From contig CP044131.1 in the NCBI GenBank assembly GCA_008727115.1, positions 3,658,001-3,722,000 of the forward strand: a stretch of DNA of 64,000 nt. Reading direction: 5' to 3'. The position numbers were made by a program, and so were the translations under genes. Below are positions 36,069 to 45,525 of the stretch, in pieces. This DNA comes from Comamonas testosteroni (GTDB lineage Bacteria; Pseudomonadota; Gammaproteobacteria; Burkholderiales; Burkholderiaceae_C). The notes under the pieces are model-generated. The model worked only from the letters and a program-made list of their open reading frames with translations, did no database searches and was not told where the DNA came from. Within the stretch, counting starts at the first letter, position 1. Every line of letters starts with the position of its first letter.

Positions 36069-37039
36069 GTCTTTGAATCTTCCTTTGTCCCGTTTTGGGC
36101 TTCGCTACCTAGCTCTGCATCCGTGACTTCGCTGACGGTGCTCATTCCCAGGGGCAGTAGCTCGATACGGGCGTAAAGACCAGGAATGGCCTGCAGTAAC
36201 CCTGCCTCAATTTCGGAACGTAGCTGCGCCGCTCTCTGCACAGTCCACCCCCCCGGGACATGCATGTGGAAATCCACGAAGCTGCGCTCGCCCGCCTGGC
36301 GGCTGGAGATATTGTCAAAGCTCACCCCATGATTGCGCTGTGCAAAGCTTTCCAGCGACGTGTCTATCTTGAGACGCTGGGGTGCATCCAGCGCCTGATC
36401 CATCAGCCCTTGCGAAGACTGCCAGACCAGTTGCCCCCCCTGCACACAGATATGCACGGCCACGGCCAGTGCCACCACCGCATCGACCCACAGCCAGCCC
36501 GTCAAGGCCGCTGCCAGCACACCGACCACCACCCCCACCGAAGTCCAGACATCCGTCAAAAGGTGTTTGGCATCCCCGACCAGTGCCATGGAACGATAGT
36601 GACGCGCCGAGCGCAGCATGACCCAGGCCAGCAAACCATTGAGCACCGTGCTCAGCAGCGAGAGCAGCAAGCCCCAGCTCAGTTGCTCCAGCGGCTGCGG
36701 GCTCCACAGGCGCGACAACGCCGCCCAGGCAATGGCCAGACTGGCGCCGATGACCAGCACCCCTTCAAAGCCTGCGGAGAAGTATTCGGCCTTGTAATGC
36801 CCGTAGGGATGCTCGGTATCCGCCGGCCTTTTGGCCACTGTCACCATGGTCAGCGCGAACATGGCTCCGGCCAGATTTACAAAGGACTCCAGCGCATCCG
36901 ACAAAAGGCCAACCGAGCCGGTCAGCCACCAGGCCAATGTCTTGAGAACAATGGTGAGCAAAGCCACCACCACGGAAATACGCAGCAGATTGTCTGGCTG
37001 CATCCAGCGCGAAGAAATTGAAGCATTGGGCTTGAGCAT
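36065..37039 (-). CDS. Cation diffusion facilitator family transporter
   Basis: A 324-residue inner-membrane CDF protein. Helix 2 carries the metal site in [12 protein letters not shown] and helix 5 the second in [13 protein letters not shown]; the first site reads D..E rather than HxxxD, pointing to Fe/Mn or another divalent cation rather than classic Zn. A C-terminal cytoplasmic domain with His ([10 protein letters not shown]) follows. The ATG at 37039 has AGGA seven bases upstream. Overlaps dtd, so co-translated with it. Confidence 0.9.
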   Translation of the reverse strand: MLKPNASISSRWMQPDNLLRISVVVALLTIVLKTLAWWLTGSVGLLSDALESFVNLAGAMFALTMVTVAKRPADTEHPYGHYKAEYFSAGFEGVLVIGASLAIAWAALSRLWSPQPLEQLSWGLLLSLLSTVLNGLLAWVMLRSARHYRSMALVGDAKHLLTDVWTSVGVVVGVLAAALTGWLWVDAVVALAVAVHICVQGGQLVWQSSQGLMDQALDAPQRLKIDTSLESFAQRNHGVSFDNISSRQAGERSFVDFHMHVPGGWTVQRAAQLRSEIEAGLLQAIPGLYARIELLPLGMSTVSEVTDAELGSEAQNGTKEDSKT

Positions 37040-37193
37040 GGTCACATCCTGAAGGCCTGATATCCCTAATCATCTGAAAATGTCAAAATCGTTGCAGATT
37101 GTATTGAAAACAACTCACAATCCTTTATCAGCTGGCTTGTCACATTCGGGCCAACCTGCTTCCCATATGAATGTTCCCAGAATGGGAAGGCAC

Positions 37194-39275
37194 ATGTCTG
37201 ATACGTTGACAGCACCGTCTCCTGAAGAAGAAGAGGATGCCATTCTCAGGCTGGTAGCGGACACCGCGCCCGCCATGCTGGCCTACTTCGATGCCGACAG
37301 TCGTACCTGCCGCTTCGCCAACGCCAGTTATGCAGAGCACTTTGGCTACACGCCGCAGTCCATTGTGGGTCTCAGCCTCAGCGATATTGTGGGCGAATCC
37401 AACTGGCCCCAGATCGAGCCTTACCTCGACTCCATTGGTCGTAACAAGGCCCAGACGCTGCGCTATACCCACCAGATTGAGAGCTGGGCAGGTCGCACAC
37501 GACATCTGGAGACAGTGCTGCGACCCCACGAAGAAAATGGTGCGCTCAAAGGCGTGGTAGCGCTGATGACCGATGTCAGCCACCATCACTTTGTCGCCCA
37601 GCAAATGCGCGACAGCGAAGAGCGCATGCGCCGCTTTGCGGCCATCACCACCGAAGCCATCGTGCTGCATCGTGACGGCTTCATTCTCGATGGCAACGAC
37701 GCACTCTCGCGCCTGTCTGGCTACTCACTTCAGGAGCTGCGCGGCGCCCCCATTCTTGACTATGTATCTCCCGAAGAAAGGCTGCGCGCCTTGCAGCACA
37801 TGCGGGGAGAGCGCGAAGAACGCTTTGAATCCGTCATCGTTGACAAGAGTGGTCGTCATATCCCCGTAGAGGTCGAAGCCAAGACCATGCCGGATCACCA
37901 GGACAACCACCGCATCGTCGTGCTGCGCGACCTGACGGACAGTCTGCGCACGCGCCAGCGCCTGGACTTTCTGGCTCAGCATGACCTGCTGACCCACCTG
38001 CCCAACCGTGCGCACCTGAACCAGTTGCTGGCTGATGCCATCAAGAAGGCTGCCAGTCTGGAGTCGCGACTGGCAGTGCTGTCCCTGGATCTGGACCAGT
38101 TCAAGTCCGTCAATGACTCACTGAGTCACAGAGCCGGAGACCTGATGCTGTGCGAGCTGGCTCAGCGCCTTAGAACCACGCTGCGTCCGCAGGATATTGT
38201 GGCTCGGACTGGCGGTGACGATTTCGTCATCGTGCTGTGCGACAACCCCAGTTTGCTGGAGACAGAGGCACTCGTGTCTCAGTTGCGCGATGCCGTAGAA
38301 GCGCCCTATTTGGTCGATGAAACTCAGCTGGTCGTCTCACTGAGCGTAGGCATTGCCATGTACCCCAAGGATGGACAGTGCCTTGAGGCCTTGCTGAGCA
38401 ATGCCGAGGCCGCCCAGCAAATGGCCAAGGGGCGCGGCCGAAGCTTCTCTCAGTTCTACACGCCTGCACTGGAGAGCCGGGCCACGCGCATGCTGATGCA
38501 GGAGCAGATGCTGCGAAATGCCGTGGAGCACGGTGAGTTCGAGCTTCATTACCAGCCGCAAGTCCAGATCGCCACGGGGGAGCTTGCAGGCTTTGAAGCC
38601 CTGGTGCGCTGGAAGCACCCTCATCGCGGACTGGTCTCACCCGATGAGTTCATTGGCTTTGCCGAAAACAGGGGGCTGATTGCCGCCGTGGATCGCTGGG
38701 TGCTCAACCAGGCCTGCCGTCAGGCTAACAGCTGGCAACAGGCTGGTTTTCCTCACGTTCCTGTGGCTGTGAACCTGTCTGCGCAAGAGTTCAGTCAGCG
38801 CGATGTCGTGCAGGAAGTCTCCCAGGCGCTGTCTGATTCGGGACTGGATGCCCGTTATCTGCACCTCGAGGTTACAGAGACAACACTGATGCTCTCAAGC
38901 AGCCAGATGCAGCAAACCTTGCATGCTCTCAAGGCCCTTGGGGTGGGCCTGGCCATTGATGACTTCGGTACTGGTTATTCATCGCTTGCCTATCTTCGCA
39001 AGCACCCCATAGACCGACTCAAGATAGACCGCTCTTTTGTTACCGATCTACCCCACAACCCGGATGCCACGGCCATCGTCAATGCCATTGTACAGATGGG
39101 ACAAAGCCTACATCTGGAGGTGCTTGCCGAAGGTGTGGAGAACTCGGAGCAGCGGAATCTGCTGCAAAAAATGGGCTGTGCCATGATGCAGGGGTTTCTC
39201 GTGTCAGCGCCATTACCCGCCGAGCGTGCCTCGGCCTGGATGTCGCAACACTGTCAACTGCTACAAAGACAATAG
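37194..39275 (+). CDS. PAS-PAS-GGDEF-EAL c-di-GMP phosphodiesterase
   Basis: About 693 residues: two PAS domains (YFDADSRTCRFANASYAEHFGY; IVLHRDGFILDGNDALSRLSGY), a GGDEF domain and an EAL domain. The cyclase signature reads GGDDF instead of GGDEF, and may be weak or regulatory. The EAL domain looks intact: EALVRWKHP, the Asn in NLSAQ, EVTET, IDDFGTGYSS, and VLAEGVEN. So c-di-GMP hydrolysis is the likely output, tuned by PAS sensing. No membrane helix. The frame extends to ATG 37080; I prefer ATG 37194 after GGGAAGG, since the extra residues look non-coding. Confidence 0.88.
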   Translation: MSDTLTAPSPEEEEDAILRLVADTAPAMLAYFDADSRTCRFANASYAEHFGYTPQSIVGLSLSDIVGESNWPQIEPYLDSIGRNKAQTLRYTHQIESWAGRTRHLETVLRPHEENGALKGVVALMTDVSHHHFVAQQMRDSEERMRRFAAITTEAIVLHRDGFILDGNDALSRLSGYSLQELRGAPILDYVSPEERLRALQHMRGEREERFESVIVDKSGRHIPVEVEAKTMPDHQDNHRIVVLRDLTDSLRTRQRLDFLAQHDLLTHLPNRAHLNQLLADAIKKAASLESRLAVLSLDLDQFKSVNDSLSHRAGDLMLCELAQRLRTTLRPQDIVARTGGDDFVIVLCDNPSLLETEALVSQLRDAVEAPYLVDETQLVVSLSVGIAMYPKDGQCLEALLSNAEAAQQMAKGRGRSFSQFYTPALESRATRMLMQEQMLRNAVEHGEFELHYQPQVQIATGELAGFEALVRWKHPHRGLVSPDEFIGFAENRGLIAAVDRWVLNQACRQANSWQQAGFPHVPVAVNLSAQEFSQRDVVQEVSQALSDSGLDARYLHLEVTETTLMLSSSQMQQTLHALKALGVGLAIDDFGTGYSSLAYLRKHPIDRLKIDRSFVTDLPHNPDATAIVNAIVQMGQSLHLEVLAEGVENSEQRNLLQKMGCAMMQGFLVSAPLPAERASAWMSQHCQLLQRQ

Positions 39276-39278
39276 TGC

Positions 39279-40772
39279 ATGGCCCCGAATACACCTACCC
39301 CTTCGCATAAAAACAGCAGCATGTTTCATATGGATGCCTCTCAGGCCCTGGCACATGTGCAGCAGCTGTATCGCGAGCAGATCGAGCACCTTCGCGCAGC
39401 CATGCAGCGCTTTGTTGCCGGAGAGACGCCAGCCGCCCCCGTTCACGCCTACTACCCCTTTGTACGCATCAAGACGACAACGGTGGCCCACGCAGACACC
39501 AAGCTGACCTACGGCTTTGTGGAAGGGCCTGGTACCTATGAGGCGACACTGACGCGCCCAGACCTTTTTGCGACCTACTTTGGCGAGCAGTTGCGCTTGC
39601 TGATCCTGCACCATCAGGTCCCTATCGAAGTTGGCCTGAGCGACAAGCCCATTCCCATCCACTTCTCGTTCGCCGACAACGACCACATCGAAGGCTCTCT
39701 CTCGCCCGAGCGGCGCATGCTGATGCGTGACGTCTTTGACCTGCCTGACCTGGAGTCCATGGACGACGGCATTGCCAATGGCACCTGGCGTGCAGCAACG
39801 GGTGAAGCCTGGCCTTTGTCTTTGTTCACCGCTCCACGCGTGGACTATTCGCTGCACCGCCTGCGCCACTACACAGGAACGGCTCCCGAGTGGTTTCAGA
39901 ACTTTGTCCTGTTCACCAACTACCAGTTCTACATCGACGAATTCATTCGCCTGGGTCATGCCGAAATGGCCAGGGAAGACAGCGACTACATCGCCTTTGT
40001 CGAGCCGGGCAATGTGGTGACCCGCCGTACAGGTCTTCCCGCCCAAGCCGTGGATGAGCTGGGCAACGCCCCGCCACGCCTGCCTCAGATGCCCGGATAC
40101 CACCTGGTGCGAGCTGACAATAGCGGCATCACCATGGTCAATATTGGCGTAGGCCCAGCCAATGCCAAGACCATTACCGACCATATTGCCGTACTGCGCC
40201 CCCATGCCTGGATGATGCTGGGGCACTGCGCAGGCCTGCGCAACAGCCAGCAACTGGGCGACTATGTGCTGGCCCACGCCTATGTGCGCGAAGACCATGT
40301 GCTGGATGAAGAGCTGCCACTGTGGGTACCGATTCCAGCTCTGGCCGAAATCCAGGTGGCCCTGCAGCAGGCCGTGGCCGATGTCACGCAGATGGATCGC
40401 ATCGAACTCAAGCGCATCATGCGCACCGGCACCGTGGCCAGCACCGACAACCGCAACTGGGAGCTGCTGCCCGACAACCTCCCCCAACGCCGCTTCAGTC
40501 AAAGCCGGGCCGTGGCGCTGGATATGGAATCCGCCACCATTGCCGCCAATGGCTTCCGCTTTCGCGTGCCCTACGGCACCTTGCTGTGCGTGAGCGACAA
40601 GCCCCTGCATGGCGAGATCAAGCTGCCCGGCATGGCCAACCATTTCTATCGCGAGCGTGTAGACCAGCATCTGCGCATAGGCATGCGCGCAGTGGACATC
40701 TTGCGAGAAGGCGGAACGGACAGACTGCACAGTCGCAAGTTGCGCAGCTTTGATGAAGTGGCGTTTCAGTAA
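39279..40772 (+). CDS. amn: AMP nucleosidase
   Basis: The 497-residue enzyme hydrolyses AMP to adenine and ribose 5-phosphate. The N-terminal Amn domain (YYPFVRIKTTTVAHADTK; SYGFVEGPG-like segment) precedes the nucleoside-phosphorylase-like catalytic domain with VNIGVGPANAKTITDH, MLGHCAGLR and the nucleotide-binding end LDMESATIAANG. Starts three bases after the phosphodiesterase gene stop, so the two are co-transcribed. An internal ATG at 39321 is an alternative start. Confidence 0.93.
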   Translation: MAPNTPTPSHKNSSMFHMDASQALAHVQQLYREQIEHLRAAMQRFVAGETPAAPVHAYYPFVRIKTTTVAHADTKLTYGFVEGPGTYEATLTRPDLFATYFGEQLRLLILHHQVPIEVGLSDKPIPIHFSFADNDHIEGSLSPERRMLMRDVFDLPDLESMDDGIANGTWRAATGEAWPLSLFTAPRVDYSLHRLRHYTGTAPEWFQNFVLFTNYQFYIDEFIRLGHAEMAREDSDYIAFVEPGNVVTRRTGLPAQAVDELGNAPPRLPQMPGYHLVRADNSGITMVNIGVGPANAKTITDHIAVLRPHAWMMLGHCAGLRNSQQLGDYVLAHAYVREDHVLDEELPLWVPIPALAEIQVALQQAVADVTQMDRIELKRIMRTGTVASTDNRNWELLPDNLPQRRFSQSRAVALDMESATIAANGFRFRVPYGTLLCVSDKPLHGEIKLPGMANHFYRERVDQHLRIGMRAVDILREGGTDRLHSRKLRSFDEVAFQ

Positions 40773-40780
40773 GCATTGGC

Positions 40781-41980
40781 ATGCCTGAAGCCGATCAGTT
40801 TTCCATGTCGCTCATGGTGGCCGTCAATTTGATGACGGTCGCCTTTGCCCTGCCATGGTTCATGGGCTCGCAGACCAGCCGCCCTGTAAGAAATGCCCAG
40901 CAGTTTCTGCTGCTGCACGGCCTGAGCTGGCTACTGATTTTTGCGGCGGATAAAGTCGCATCCACTTTCTGGAGTGCTCTGCTGTTCATCGCTGCAGTCT
41001 CTGCAGCAACAGGCGCTTTGTGGCAATTGAAAAAAGCCCTCAAGGGCTGGCTCGGTCCGCGCAACCTACAACTGCGTCGGGCCTTGGCGGTGCTGTGCCT
41101 CCTGACCCTGGCCGGCGCAATGGTGCTGATCCTGAGCGAACCTTATCGCCTGGCCTGGTTCAGCACCATGTACGGCCTGTGCGTCACGACACTGGCCTGC
41201 CTCGCTTTGCGCCCCAAGCACAACACCGGCAAGGTCTGGCGCACGCTCTTCGTGGTGTCGGCGATGGGGCTCGCCTGCGTACTGCTCTCCAAAGGCTACT
41301 CTGCCTTGCCAACACCGTGGCTGCAAAGCCTCTTCCAAGACCCTCTGCCTGTCTTGCAGCTTTCGTGGCTGATGCCGTTTTGCTCGGCCACTCTCTTTCT
41401 GTCCATACTCATGGCCTGCCGAGATGAAGAGCTACGCCAGCAAGCCTCCGACTCTCCCGAAGACAGCCTGACCGGGCTGCCGCGGCGGCAGGCCATCAAA
41501 AACCAGGCTCGCTTCATGCTGCACAGGGCAAGACGCGAGCAGCTTCCCCTGGCCATGATCTTGCTGGATATGGACCACTTTTCTCGCGTCAACCGCAAGC
41601 ACGGCTATCAAACGGGTGATGAGGCCCTGCAGTTGATGTCACTGACCCTGCGAAAGCAGATGCGAGGCGACGAGGTGGTGGTCCGCTGGAAAGGTGAGTC
41701 CTTTTGCCTGCTGGTTCATGCCAACCAGGCCGGTGTTCAATCCCTGATCACTCGGATCAAGTCATCCATCCAGATGGGTGCCCAATATGAGCTGCAGGTC
41801 AACCTGGACTTCAGTGCCGGCTGCGTACTGGTGCCAGCTGTCTGGCAGGATTTGCACTTGAATGAACTGTCGGACCTAGCCACTGAGGCTCTGCAGCAAG
41901 CCAAGAAACAAGCCCGTGGACGCGTGGTGTTTCGCACCATGACGCCACCAGCGACACCGACCTCAGCCGCCAACATCTGA
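40781..41980 (+). CDS. Membrane protein with degenerate GGDEF domain
   Basis: The N-terminal half has about six to seven membrane helices; the C-terminal ~175 residues form a GGDEF domain (DSLTGLPRRQAIKNQ; ILLDMDHFSRVNRKHGYQTGDEALQ). The signature position reads WKGESF instead of GGDEF, so cyclase activity is doubtful, and the domain may bind c-di-GMP/GTP or act as a scaffold. Starts 9 bp after amn and probably belongs to the same operon. Confidence 0.85.
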   Translation: MPEADQFSMSLMVAVNLMTVAFALPWFMGSQTSRPVRNAQQFLLLHGLSWLLIFAADKVASTFWSALLFIAAVSAATGALWQLKKALKGWLGPRNLQLRRALAVLCLLTLAGAMVLILSEPYRLAWFSTMYGLCVTTLACLALRPKHNTGKVWRTLFVVSAMGLACVLLSKGYSALPTPWLQSLFQDPLPVLQLSWLMPFCSATLFLSILMACRDEELRQQASDSPEDSLTGLPRRQAIKNQARFMLHRARREQLPLAMILLDMDHFSRVNRKHGYQTGDEALQLMSLTLRKQMRGDEVVVRWKGESFCLLVHANQAGVQSLITRIKSSIQMGAQYELQVNLDFSAGCVLVPAVWQDLHLNELSDLATEALQQAKKQARGRVVFRTMTPPATPTSAANI

Positions 41981-42145
41981 GGCAAAAAGGCTCAAGTATC
42001 CCAAGCCAGCACCTGTGGAAGACGGACGTAAAGCCATGATCGCGGCGCCTAGCATGCAAAACCATGCCCGACTAAGGTCAAACCCGGTCAGATCCGGGAT
42101 AACATTTTCCAGTTCAATCGCACTTATCTGAATGGAGACAAAAAC

Positions 42146-42994
42146 ATGGCAATCCAAACCGTAGGCATCATTGGCGCCGGCACCATGGGCAACGGCATCG
42201 CGCAGGCTTGCGCCGTGTCGGGCATCAATGTGGTGATGGTCGATATCTCTGACGCCGCTGTGCAAAAAGGCCTGGCCACCGTAGCTGGCAGCCTGGACCG
42301 CCTGATCAAGAAGGAAAAGATCAGCGAAGCTGACAAGACCGCGGCCCTGGGCCGCATCACGACCTCCACCAACTACGACGACCTGAAGGCCGCCCAACTG
42401 GTGATCGAAGCGGCGACCGAGAACTTCGACCTCAAGGTCAAGATCCTCAAGCAGCTCGACGGCCTGCTCGGTCAGGACGTGATCGTGGCGACCAACACCT
42501 CGTCCATCTCCATCACCCAGCTGGCCGCCGTGACCCAGCGCGCCGACCGCTTTATCGGCATGCACTTCTTCAACCCCGTGCCCATGATGGCGCTGGTGGA
42601 GATCATCCGTGGTCTGCAGACCAGCGACGCCACGCACGAAGCCGTCAAGACCCTGTCCGAGACGCTGGGCAAGACCCCCATCACCGTCAAGAACGCCCCC
42701 GGCTTTGTGGTCAACCGCATTCTGGTGCCCATGATCAACGAAGCCTTCCAGGTGCTCTCCGAAGGCACTGCCACCGCCGAAGACATTGACGCTGGCATGA
42801 AGCTGGGCTGCAACCAACCCATCGGCCCGCTGGCTCTGGCCGACATGATTGGTCTGGACGTGTGCCTGGCCGTGATGGAGGTTTACCTCAAGGAATTTGG
42901 CGACAGCAAGTACCGCCCCTGCTTCCTACTGCGCGAAATGGTGGCCGCTGGCCGTCTGGGCCGCAAGACCGGCCAGGGCGTGTACACCTACTGA
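42146..42994 (+). CDS. 3-hydroxybutyryl-CoA dehydrogenase
   Basis: A 282-residue NAD(P)-dependent enzyme oxidising or reducing 3-hydroxyacyl-CoA/acetoacetyl-CoA. Cofactor motif GIIGAGTMGNGIAQACA at the N-terminus; catalytic His in GMHFFNPVPMM; Asn in FVVNRILVPM; GCNQPIGPLALAD near the C-terminus. Length equals PaaH/Hbd of the family. GGAGAC precedes the ATG. A stand-alone gene closed by a terminator, probably serving polyhydroxybutyrate or fatty-acid metabolism. Confidence 0.93.
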   Translation: MAIQTVGIIGAGTMGNGIAQACAVSGINVVMVDISDAAVQKGLATVAGSLDRLIKKEKISEADKTAALGRITTSTNYDDLKAAQLVIEAATENFDLKVKILKQLDGLLGQDVIVATNTSSISITQLAAVTQRADRFIGMHFFNPVPMMALVEIIRGLQTSDATHEAVKTLSETLGKTPITVKNAPGFVVNRILVPMINEAFQVLSEGTATAEDIDAGMKLGCNQPIGPLALADMIGLDVCLAVMEVYLKEFGDSKYRPCFLLREMVAAGRLGRKTGQGVYTY

Positions 42995-43012
42995 GACTGA
43001 GCTCAAACAACG

Positions 43013-43052
43013 AAAAGCGCATGTGGGTGCCAAATCCACATGTGCTTTTTTT
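43013..43052 (+). terminator. Intrinsic terminator after hydroxybutyryl-CoA dehydrogenase gene
   Basis: AAAAGCGCATGTGG (43013-43026) pairs with CCACATGTGCTTTT starting 43036 (one G-T pair), then a T-run to 43052. Confidence 0.85.
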
Positions 43053-43058
43053 CCGCTT

Positions 43059-43182
43059 AGAGCGGCTAACACAGCCCAGCAAACCAAAGGTTTGCGATTG
43101 AGACGAGGCGCGAAGCCGTAGGCAGTACAGAAGTACGACAAGGCGAAGCAACGACGTATCAAGGGTTGTGTTGGCCGCTCTT
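43059..43182. repeat. Family C repeat bounded by inverted ends
   Basis: AGAGCGGCTAACACAGCC (from 43059) and GGTTGTGTTGGCCGCTCT (to 43181) are inverted with two mismatches in 18. Between them lies the family C core (CGAGGCGCGAAGCCGTAGGC, then GTACAGAAGTACGAC, AAGGCGAAGCAACGACGTATC). No ORF inside, so a non-autonomous mobile element (MITE-like) is possible. Confidence 0.7.
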
Positions 43183-45298
43183 ATTCCTTGAGTTGTGCCA
43201 GCAAACGCCGCACCGTCATCGCCAAAGACTGAGTCTCGCTGACCCAGTAGCGCGCATCGGCCCCCAGGCTGCTGGCTGTCTGTTTCAGCTGCTCCAGCAC
43301 CCACTCGAGCTCCGTCGTATTCACCAGCACCTGCGCTGCGCCGCGATAGGACTCCGTCACCTCCAGTGTTCCCTTGCCCAACAGGCTTTGCTGCAGCACA
43401 TCGCGCAGCGCCTGAATGTCGATCTGCTGCTGAACGGCACGCACGCCCTTCTGCCTGGGCAGTTCGGGCAAAGAAATGCGAGCGTGAATCAGCAGCTCTG
43501 CGGTATCCAGCGCAGCTACCTGTGCCCCTTGCCGGTAGGCCAGCACCGCCAGCCGCTTGCGCCGTGCCAGGCCAGACACCAGCACACAACCACCCACCAA
43601 AGTGACCTCGGCCTCAGTCACCATCTGCGCAAAGCGCTCTGCTTTTTGAAGTGCCTTCGCAGGTTCAGCACTCCAGAAATGCAACAGCAATCTGGGCTTC
43701 TGATCGATGCTAGTGCCCAGGCGCTTGAGTACTTCCAGCATCTCTTCCTGCCTCAGCACATCGGCCAGAATTTCTGCGGCCATGGGCCTGCCCGCCGCCA
43801 GTTTTTCCAGCATCTGCTTGCAATCGGCCAGCTCGCCTTCGCAGCCCAGCAAGCCCATGGACAGCAGCAGCGTGTTGCCATACACAAAGGTCTTGACCTG
43901 CATTTCAGGCTCGAACTCAAACGCCGCCAGACTGCGCGCTTCCTCGGCGCTGGCAGTGCGTACTGCGGCCAGCAGCGTCACCTCATGGCAATGCACGCCA
44001 TCAGACATCACAGCCGCGCCCTGTTTCCAGGCCAGGGCACGCAGCTCGGGAAACATATCGTCCAGGCCATAGCCCATGGCCACCACAGATCGGCCAATGG
44101 CCAGCAGATCGCGCGGCATTTCGCCATGCACTAGGCCAGGCCCAGCCACGGCCTGCGCCTGAAACAGCAGCTTCCACTCGGGCGAGTAATCGACTTCAGG
44201 CTTCCAGCTGGGCAGCAACTGCGCCAGATAGACGTTGGCATCGTCGATGGTGTCAAAGCGCGCCACCATCACACATTCGCCGCTGTTATTGCCTGAAAAC
44301 GCCTGCCACACGCGAACCGAACTCTCGGTGGACTGATGCGGCGCCGCACCGCGCCTGCGCCCCATGCAGCCGTGGTGCAGACTGGGCTGCGCCAGGCGCG
44401 AGCGCTGCAAGCGCCAGCCATCCAGAATTTCCTGCGCGTTGCGTGCTGGCAAGCCACCATCGTGAAACGAGCAGCCCTGCATGCGCTGATCGGGTGTGAT
44501 GGAGACAAAGTCCACGCCCGCACCGCAGTCACCGCTGCCGTCGGCACCGTCAAACAAGCGGGGCAACGGCACGGTATTGCCAAAGCACACGGACAGGCGG
44601 CAGGCAATGGGAGAGTCCTGCACGATGGCCGCCAGCCTCGCCTTGCCCTCTGGCCCCAGATGCCGGTGCAGATCGGGGCCGATATAAGACAGCAACGACA
44701 CGTCGTGGCAACCCAGCGCCGCCAGTTGCGCCAGCAGGGCGGGCAAGGTGGCCAGCGCCTGCGTATCGACCAGCAGATTGGCACCCCACTTTTGCCCATG
44801 GCTGGACAAAATCTGTGCCGCATCGCGCCAGCGCGGGTCTTCGTAGATGGACAGCCGCACCTGGCCGAAACGACCTGCATAGCGGGCAAAGCTGTTCTGG
44901 CGAATCAGCAAGCCATTGGTGGTGACATTGAGCGCCAGCGCCGTGGTTTCATGCAGCTCCTCCACCAGATCGGCAAAGCCGCGAAACGCAAAAGGCTCGC
45001 CGCCGCCAAAAGCCACTTCCAGCACCCCGGCTGCACTTAGCTCGCGCAGCGTTTGGGCGGCGGACTGCAGCGTCCACGCACTCTCGCGCTGCACATCGCG
45101 CGAGCAGAAATCGCAGCTCAGGTTGCACTTATTGGTAATGCCAAACATCGCCACACGCGGCACGACACGGCGCAGATGCTGTGTGACTGCATTGGCAATG
45201 CGGATGTGGGTGCCGCTTGCCGGATGAAAGCGCAGCAGCGCGCCGTCCAGCGCGTAGTCCCGAAATGCATTGCGATGGGCATTGTCGATTGCAATCAT
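43181..45298 (-). CDS. Radical SAM protein with large unknown C-terminal domain
   Basis: About 705 residues. The N-terminal half is a radical SAM barrel: the cluster motif CNLSCDFC, then VAFGGGEPFAFRG and NVTTNGLLI, and a SPASM-like Cys region (CGAG, GCSFHDGG, HHGCMG). Residues ~345-705 match no family I recognise; they hold a FDTIDDANVYLAQLLPSW-like opening and helical Gly/Ala/Leu-rich stretches with several Cys. The ATG at 45298 is preferred; the longer frame begins TTG 45328. No precursor peptide or partner gene is adjacent. Could modify a peptide or be a maturase; function unknown. Confidence 0.82.
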   Translation of the reverse strand: MIAIDNAHRNAFRDYALDGALLRFHPASGTHIRIANAVTQHLRRVVPRVAMFGITNKCNLSCDFCSRDVQRESAWTLQSAAQTLRELSAAGVLEVAFGGGEPFAFRGFADLVEELHETTALALNVTTNGLLIRQNSFARYAGRFGQVRLSIYEDPRWRDAAQILSSHGQKWGANLLVDTQALATLPALLAQLAALGCHDVSLLSYIGPDLHRHLGPEGKARLAAIVQDSPIACRLSVCFGNTVPLPRLFDGADGSGDCGAGVDFVSITPDQRMQGCSFHDGGLPARNAQEILDGWRLQRSRLAQPSLHHGCMGRRRGAAPHQSTESSVRVWQAFSGNNSGECVMVARFDTIDDANVYLAQLLPSWKPEVDYSPEWKLLFQAQAVAGPGLVHGEMPRDLLAIGRSVVAMGYGLDDMFPELRALAWKQGAAVMSDGVHCHEVTLLAAVRTASAEEARSLAAFEFEPEMQVKTFVYGNTLLLSMGLLGCEGELADCKQMLEKLAAGRPMAAEILADVLRQEEMLEVLKRLGTSIDQKPRLLLHFWSAEPAKALQKAERFAQMVTEAEVTLVGGCVLVSGLARRKRLAVLAYRQGAQVAALDTAELLIHARISLPELPRQKGVRAVQQQIDIQALRDVLQQSLLGKGTLEVTESYRGAAQVLVNTTELEWVLEQLKQTASSLGADARYWVSETQSLAMTVRRLLAQLKE

Positions 45299-45525
45299 GA
45301 ATACGGTCTTCGTGTTCTGGGTTGGCAAGTGTTTTTACCTAGCCGGTCTTGTATGCGACTACAGCCATGAAATCCACAGTCTATTGTTTTGCGCTGAAGA
45401 CTTGGCATGCAAATCGACACCCCGTGCCGGCCGTCCAAAGCCGACATCTCTTGCGAAGTGCGCGCCTTCATCGAGAAATGCCCAGCAAGATTCTCTGGCC
45501 AATGGATCACCCAACGGAGACAGTA

